The notes beneath the pieces were generated by a model. It was not told the origin of the DNA, did not search any database, and worked only from the letters and a program-made list of their open reading frames with translations. The position numbers and the translations under genes were made by a program. Shown piece after piece: positions 59,666 to 64,000 of a DNA stretch of 64,000 nucleotides; positions within the stretch are counted from its first letter, which is position 1, and every line of letters begins with the position of its first letter. The stretch is from positions 65,484 to 129,483 of the forward strand of contig CAJUNK010000005.1 of the NCBI GenBank assembly GCA_910587815.1, read 5' to 3'. Origin of the DNA: Candidatus Gastranaerophilales bacterium. GTDB taxonomy: Bacteria > Cyanobacteriota > Vampirovibrionia > Gastranaerophilales > Gastranaerophilaceae.

Positions 59666-60976
59666 GTGAAAAAGAATTTAGGTTTTACAAAAGAAACAAT
59701 AAAAAATATTGGTTTATCAATATTTATCTGGAGCAAAAAAAACAAAGTTATAGCTCTAATATTGTGTTTAATGTTTTTTAATTTTTGCATAAATGAAGTA
59801 AAACAGGTCCATAATATTTTATTGTATGGAGATTATAAATTAGTAGCAAGGTATCCAATAGAAAAAACTTCTTATTTTGCACTAAAGCCAGTTCGGCAAG
59901 TATCTGCAATAAAAATAGATAGCAACAATATTATATTTTTTATAAGCCAAAGAAATAAAGTTTATAAAATAATCAATTTAAATTTGAAAACCAAAAAGAT
60001 TTCAAATTTTACTACTTTTATCAATGCAAATTATATACATTTTGCAAGTCTTGTGGGTAATAAGATTTATCTTGGATATTACGAAAATCAACATACATAT
60101 GTGTTTGCCGTGTTTGATTACAAAACTGATAAAATTATAAAAATAAAAGTTGGCAACACTTCGTTTGGTGAAGCAAAAGTAAAAATTAAACTAGGGGGAC
60201 AAGATTATATATTGTTTGCAAAACATAACGAAGAAGTGCCCGATAAAAAGATTAAAAATAAAAATGCTAAATTTATACCACCACATGAGCAGATTATTAC
60301 AAAATCTGTATATAATTTTACTTTGTACAATCCAAAAAATAATACATTTAGGAAAATTTTCGATTTAGAGACCAATACAGATAAAATTATTGCCCAATTA
60401 GAAAATGGCAGCATATTAAGCTATTCTTGCAATGCAAAAGCAAATAGCTATACCATAGACATTATCGATTTAGAAAAAAATAAAATATCATCCACGCTAC
60501 TTGATTTTAAGGCTTCTATGCCAACCTTTATATGGCTTGGCGAAAATAAATTTATGGTTATCTATGAGTATTATAAATCTGGAAGAGAAAAAGGCAGACT
60601 AGGAATTAACACCTATAAAATCACGAGTAAAAATAAGATTGAAAAACTTTGTTCAAAAGAAGTAGAAAACCATGGATTATTTGACACTTTTACAGAGTTT
60701 GTACCAAGGTCGTATGTAGTTTTAAGTCCTGAAGCTGTGTTGTTTGTCGGGGGTTTTAATGGAAAAATAGGCTTAGCCAATTATTCAAAAGATACCCACA
60801 TTTATAATCCAACAACAAATATTTTAAAAAAAATTACTAATTTTCCTTATAAAAATGATGGGATGAGTTTTTTGCCTTTCAATAACTCTACGTTTTTTGC
60901 CTTTAATGCAAGTAGGTGTTCTTGGTGGTTTGGATGTAGAGAAAGTAATAAAATATATAAATTGAAGTTAAAATAG
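59666..60976 (+). CDS. Membrane-anchored kelch/beta-propeller protein, module 2
   Basis: 436 residues, GTG start 59666. One N-terminal transmembrane helix (about 30-46, KVIALILCLMFFNFCI), the rest outside. Blade-like repeats follow: VSAIKIDSNNIIFFIS...KIINLNLKTKK, FASLVGNKIYLGYYE...VFDYKTDKI, and a clear kelch blade VVLSPEAVLFVGGFNGKIG...HIYNPTTNILKKITNFP. The VFVGGF-G...YNPTTN pattern is shared with the 62,093 protein. It is 12 bases ahead of the lipase-like gene. Role unknown: possible cognate immunity, receptor or delivery partner. Confidence 0.7.
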   Translation: MKKNLGFTKETIKNIGLSIFIWSKKNKVIALILCLMFFNFCINEVKQVHNILLYGDYKLVARYPIEKTSYFALKPVRQVSAIKIDSNNIIFFISQRNKVYKIINLNLKTKKISNFTTFINANYIHFASLVGNKIYLGYYENQHTYVFAVFDYKTDKIIKIKVGNTSFGEAKVKIKLGGQDYILFAKHNEEVPDKKIKNKNAKFIPPHEQIITKSVYNFTLYNPKNNTFRKIFDLETNTDKIIAQLENGSILSYSCNAKANSYTIDIIDLEKNKISSTLLDFKASMPTFIWLGENKFMVIYEYYKSGREKGRLGINTYKITSKNKIEKLCSKEVENHGLFDTFTEFVPRSYVVLSPEAVLFVGGFNGKIGLANYSKDTHIYNPTTNILKKITNFPYKNDGMSFLPFNNSTFFAFNASRCSWWFGCRESNKIYKLKLK

Positions 60977-60988
60977 GAGATCAGCAAT

Positions 60989-61957
60989 ATGCATGAAAAA
61001 CTTGGTACTTATATCGATGCAAGTAATTTAGCATTCGGTACAACCAATGAGGCGCCAAATGGATATACATTTGGCGGCAGAGTTAATAAACTATCTACTG
61101 GTTTTCAGGGAACTTATTATGTAGATAATGGTGGCAAAGATGTAATAATTGCTTATGCTGGTTCTGCCAGTCCGGCTGATTATGGCAACATGGTGGCTAT
61201 TGCAAATGGACATTTATCTAGACAATGTATTGATGCACTTGATATGTATACAAGTATTAAACAACAATTCCCTAATGCTAATATAACTGTTACAGGGGGT
61301 TCGCTAGGTGGAAGTTTGGCACAAATAGTTGCAGCAGCTACAGGATGTAATGGTGTTTCACTAAATGCTTGGGGCGTATCTGATTTATTGCCAAAATTAG
61401 GATTAAGAAACGATGTACCATATCCCAATATTACCAATTATAAAACATCCAATGATGTTTTATACTTATTGCAAGGAGGATTAAGCAGCGAAACTTCTCC
61501 TGGTCTGACATATATAGTGCCAACATCAGAAAAAAATCCAATTAATGCGCATCAGGATTTGAGTTTGCTCCAAGATAAAGCTCCAGTATCTAGTGATACA
61601 TGGGAAAATGAAAATGGGATTCGTGTTTCTATTTTAACTTGGGTTAAAAACCATTTCACCCAAGCCCAATCCACCTCCCCCACCACCTTCATTGATCCAA
61701 TAATCATTGACCTTAACAATGATGGCAAACTATCAACAACAAATATTGAAAATGGCACATACTTTGACCACCAAAATGACGGTTTTGCCGAAACTTCATC
61801 TTGGGTTTCCCCCAATGATGGTATCCTTGCAATAGATAAGAATAACAATGGATATATAGATAATGGAAATGAAATATTTGGTGATAATTACAATATTATT
61901 TCAATTAATTTTTGGAATATGAAATATAAAAATAATTTAAATTTGAATGTGGCGTAG
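60989..61957 (+). CDS. EF-hand effector module 2: lipase-like domain plus truncated calcium-binding domain
   Basis: 322 residues. N-terminal 210 residues are alpha/beta-hydrolase-like: VIIAYAGSASPADYG, ITVTGGSLGGSLAQIVAAATG with a nucleophile-elbow GGSLGGS (class-3 lipase GHSLGGALA-like), a LNAWGVSDLLPKLG strand, and NPINAHQDLSLL as a candidate His. GDSL or other lipases are less likely. Linker FTQAQSTSPTTFIDP, then the shared domain to NEIFGDNY, after which about 110 residues are missing and the protein jumps to the terminal IISINFW...LNLNVA. GGAG precedes the ATG. Likely a phospholipase-type effector; target unknown. Confidence 0.7.
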   Translation: MHEKLGTYIDASNLAFGTTNEAPNGYTFGGRVNKLSTGFQGTYYVDNGGKDVIIAYAGSASPADYGNMVAIANGHLSRQCIDALDMYTSIKQQFPNANITVTGGSLGGSLAQIVAAATGCNGVSLNAWGVSDLLPKLGLRNDVPYPNITNYKTSNDVLYLLQGGLSSETSPGLTYIVPTSEKNPINAHQDLSLLQDKAPVSSDTWENENGIRVSILTWVKNHFTQAQSTSPTTFIDPIIIDLNNDGKLSTTNIENGTYFDHQNDGFAETSSWVSPNDGILAIDKNNNGYIDNGNEIFGDNYNIISINFWNMKYKNNLNLNVA

Positions 61958-61973
61958 AATTAGGATTTTGTTA

Positions 61974-62015
61974 GATTTGGATGTTTATTAAGATTTGTAT
62001 GAGTGTTTGAATTGT
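61974..62015 (+). repeat. Inter-module spacer repeat, copy 2
   Basis: Identical to 59,555-59,596; followed by a 60-base section that resembles the 57,800-57,850 spacer (GCTGGA-GATATTTAGTT). Confidence 0.9.
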
Positions 62016-62092
62016 GGGTAGAAAAGGTATAGAATAAGAAAAATTGCTGGAAGATATTTAGTTAATGGATTATACACAAGTGATAGGACTTT

Positions 62093-63214
62093 ATGAGTAA
62101 CTTTAATTTGACTAAAATTAATAATAAAAAAATGGCTGTATTGTTTCTAATTGTACTTGTGTTTTTGTTGATACACTATTTTGTTAATAGAGATAGCAAT
62201 GCATACTTTACAAAAGGGCCAAACATGAATTACGACCGCTATATTAGTTCTAGTATCGCTTTAAATAATGGCGATATATTTATATTGGGCTGGAATGGTA
62301 TAGCGAAATCTGAAAATATTGCCAATAAGCCTGAAAAATATAATATACATGACAATATTTTTGAGAAGTTACCGGATACCAATTATGAACATTTGGGTAT
62401 TACATATCTTTTTGCAATCAGAAACAAGATTTTATTGCTTGATAATAATCCACTTGAATACTATCTAATTGATAAAAATAAATTTATCAAGACTGATTTG
62501 TGTATTTTAGAAGATAAATGCAAAGAGCGTAAAACATATGGTAAATACACATTATTTACTCCATACTTATATAATGCCGATAAATTTTTAATATATTCAA
62601 ACTATACTCCAATGCAACTGTACTTTTGGAACTATATTACTGGCGATAAAACAAAACTTCCAAAATTTAATATTAACAGAAAAGACTACGGTATTTTAGT
62701 TTTAAATAATGGTAGGATAATTATCGCGGGTGGGTGTAATGATAAAGGGAAATACCTTGATAACGCTGAAATCTATAATCCAATAAGTAATAAATTTGAT
62801 ATAATAGAGAATTTTAAGTTGGATTCTGCAATCGTTCAACAGCTATCACCCAATGGTAAGACGTTTAGAACTAACGAATATGAATACTCTTTTAATGAAA
62901 AACAAAATATTTTTATAAAGAGAAGATATGCTAATGAGTCTAGTAAAAAATATAAAGTCTTAAAATTGGATGATAATTTAGAAATGTTTATATATGACAA
63001 TTGCCTGTTGTTTTGTTCAGCAAGAGCAAATTTGTACCTAAAAGATGAAAATAAGAGATTCGACGGAGTGAAGATGTTGTATGGAGCTGATTCATTATCA
63101 AATGTTGTAAGACTCGGTAATGGCAAATATTTGATATATGGTGGTAATTATTTAAAAAAAAATACGCATCCAACTCGACACACGCAGATGTTAAATATCA
63201 GAAAACTAAAGTAG
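62093..63214 (+). CDS. Membrane-anchored kelch-like protein, module 3
   Basis: 373 residues. N-terminal transmembrane helix (about 15-31, MAVLFLIVLVFLLIHYFV), then an extracytoplasmic propeller. A kelch blade is plain at YGILVLNNGRIIIAGGCNDKGKYLDNAEIYNPISNKFDIIENF, and others are at ALNNGDIFILGWNGIAKSE and VVRLGNGKYLIYGGNY. Same architecture and position as the 59,666 protein, but only weakly similar in sequence, as expected for a rapidly diverging partner. 14 bases ahead of the next gene. Confidence 0.7.
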   Translation: MSNFNLTKINNKKMAVLFLIVLVFLLIHYFVNRDSNAYFTKGPNMNYDRYISSSIALNNGDIFILGWNGIAKSENIANKPEKYNIHDNIFEKLPDTNYEHLGITYLFAIRNKILLLDNNPLEYYLIDKNKFIKTDLCILEDKCKERKTYGKYTLFTPYLYNADKFLIYSNYTPMQLYFWNYITGDKTKLPKFNINRKDYGILVLNNGRIIIAGGCNDKGKYLDNAEIYNPISNKFDIIENFKLDSAIVQQLSPNGKTFRTNEYEYSFNEKQNIFIKRRYANESSKKYKVLKLDDNLEMFIYDNCLLFCSARANLYLKDENKRFDGVKMLYGADSLSNVVRLGNGKYLIYGGNYLKKNTHPTRHTQMLNIRKLK

Positions 63215-63228
63215 GAGACAAATAAATT

Positions 63229-64000
63229 ATGGATACACAATTTGCAATAAAGTATCTAAAGAGCGTTGCAAACAGTGCCTTAGTTAAACAAATTCAAGCC
63301 CATGATGAGCATCCATACTCGAAAATAATAACAGAGGAGAATCTTGTTCACCTTGTTGGAAGCAATGAAGTGAATGCTTGGCAACATGCATACATGGCTG
63401 GCCTTCTTAGCATTAAAACAAATAATGGGATAATTTCTTTGTTGCTTGGATATGGCAAGGAAATACTACTACCCTTGGAATGGTCAAAAGATACCTTAAG
63501 GGATTTGTATAATAATTCCAGAGGTATAGAAACCGCAAAAGGATGCACTAATGCTTCGGATCTTGCAAAAGCTTTGTATGAAAAGCAATATGATGCAGAC
63601 CCTAGCAAAGTTGGTGGTTCGTTTAAAGAAGATCCGCCTTATTTAATAGTAAATCCTGAAGATGATAGCAGGGTAAATGCGTCTGTCATTATTAATGATA
63701 TTAAAGGTATAGTCAAAGATATATCCCTTATTTCTCTTGGTGCTCTTCCGGCAAATGTTTCACCTTGCTTCGACCAAGCCCAATCCACCTACCCCACCAC
63801 ATACATTGACCCAATCCTAATCGATTTAAACAATGATGGAATAATATCCACCACATCCACAAATGATGGTACATATTTTGATCATCAAAATGATGGCTTT
63901 GCAGAAACAAGTGCCTGGGTTTCCCCCAATGATGGAATACTTGCAATAGATAAAAACAACAATGGATATATAGATAATGGAAATGAAATATTCGGAGATA
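63229..64000 (+). CDS. EF-hand effector module 3 (partial): NAxxH/DxxNNxxG domain plus calcium-binding domain
   Basis: ATG 63229 behind GGAG; open to the window end (257 codons). N-terminal 175 residues: SNEVNAWQHAYMAGLLSIKTNN, GYGKEI, then SKDTLRDLYNNSRGIETAKG. The NAxxHxxxxxLL...DxxNNxxG pattern is one I associate with polymorphic-toxin and lysozyme-like domains of unknown chemistry (DUF6973-like); the link is tentative. A linker FDQAQSTYPTTYIDP leads into the shared domain (DLNNDGIISTT, DKNNNGYIDN, NEIFGD) which is cut by the window edge. Confidence 0.7.
   Translation, partial: MDTQFAIKYLKSVANSALVKQIQAHDEHPYSKIITEENLVHLVGSNEVNAWQHAYMAGLLSIKTNNGIISLLLGYGKEILLPLEWSKDTLRDLYNNSRGIETAKGCTNASDLAKALYEKQYDADPSKVGGSFKEDPPYLIVNPEDDSRVNASVIINDIKGIVKDISLISLGALPANVSPCFDQAQSTYPTTYIDPILIDLNNDGIISTTSTNDGTYFDHQNDGFAETSAWVSPNDGILAIDKNNNGYIDNGNEIFGD
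63774..64000 (+). repeat. Shared EF-hand domain DNA, copy 3
   Basis: 227 bases identical to 58,962-59,188; continues beyond the window. Copy 2 (61,662-61,890) is diverged by roughly a sixth of its bases. Confidence 0.95.

Noticed and set aside
1..64000. CRISPR arrays and rRNA genes
   Set aside because: Neither regularly spaced short repeats nor rRNA core sequences were found on either strand.

Overview
The window is low-GC (roughly one third G+C by eye), gene-dense and bacterial. The best fit is a gut-type Melainabacteria/Vampirovibrionia (Candidatus Gastranaerophilales) genome. This is an inference from a Ycf19/YggT protein, a HEAT/PBS-lyase-repeat protein, a Gram-negative-style L27 without a cleaved leader, HydF, ThyX, a NifV/Re-citrate-synthase-like enzyme, a pilin-like gene end, and several proteins I cannot place in better-known phyla. 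No rRNA operon is present to settle it.

Layout. 1-8.9 kb: pilin-like gene end, methylthioadenosine phosphorylase, YggT, tRNA-Arg, a two-gene restriction-modification system (C5 methylase plus BsuBI/PstI-type nuclease), a glycosyltransferase, a small tyrosine recombinase, a decayed gene, fused class I fumarase, the L21-L27 operon and tRNA-Asp. 8.8-25.9 kb: a genomic island bounded by an 18-bp repeat of the tRNA-Asp 3' end. It carries a Mu-like transposition module (Mor-like regulator, MuA-like DDE transposase, MuB-like ATPase, unknown third gene) and defence cargo: a PLD-like protein, AbiH, a type I R-M operon interleaved with two membrane-anchored unknowns, and TrlF (PHP plus SMC-like ATPase).

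26-35.5 kb: a frameshifted permease with a divergent ArsR regulator, two clear operators and a DUF1848 gene; a conserved hypothetical; an orphan kinase; pgi; and a minus-strand operon of citrate/homocitrate-synthase-like gene, miaB, lrgA and lrgB. 35.6-57.7 kb: mostly housekeeping genes (HEAT protein, lytic transglycosylase, prfA-thyX, rpmE, tRNA-Cys, hydF, exported GH13, 7TMR-HD phosphodiesterase-ybeY-dgkA, rpsT, kinase-TPR pair, dnaK, glycosyltransferase), mixed with lineage-specific unknowns, including a possible cysteine peptidase.

57.7-64 kb, the most unusual region: a tandem array of three modules. Each has a membrane-anchored gene (two are kelch-like propellers) followed by a gene with a different N-terminal domain (glycine-zipper membrane segment, GxSxG lipase-like, NAxxH/DxxNNxxG) fused to the same C-terminal EF-hand-like calcium-binding domain. 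The shared domain is identical over 227 bp between modules 1 and 3 and internally deleted in module 2. A C-terminal stub at the left edge suggests an earlier module was lost. It looks like a modular effector system diversifying by recombination.
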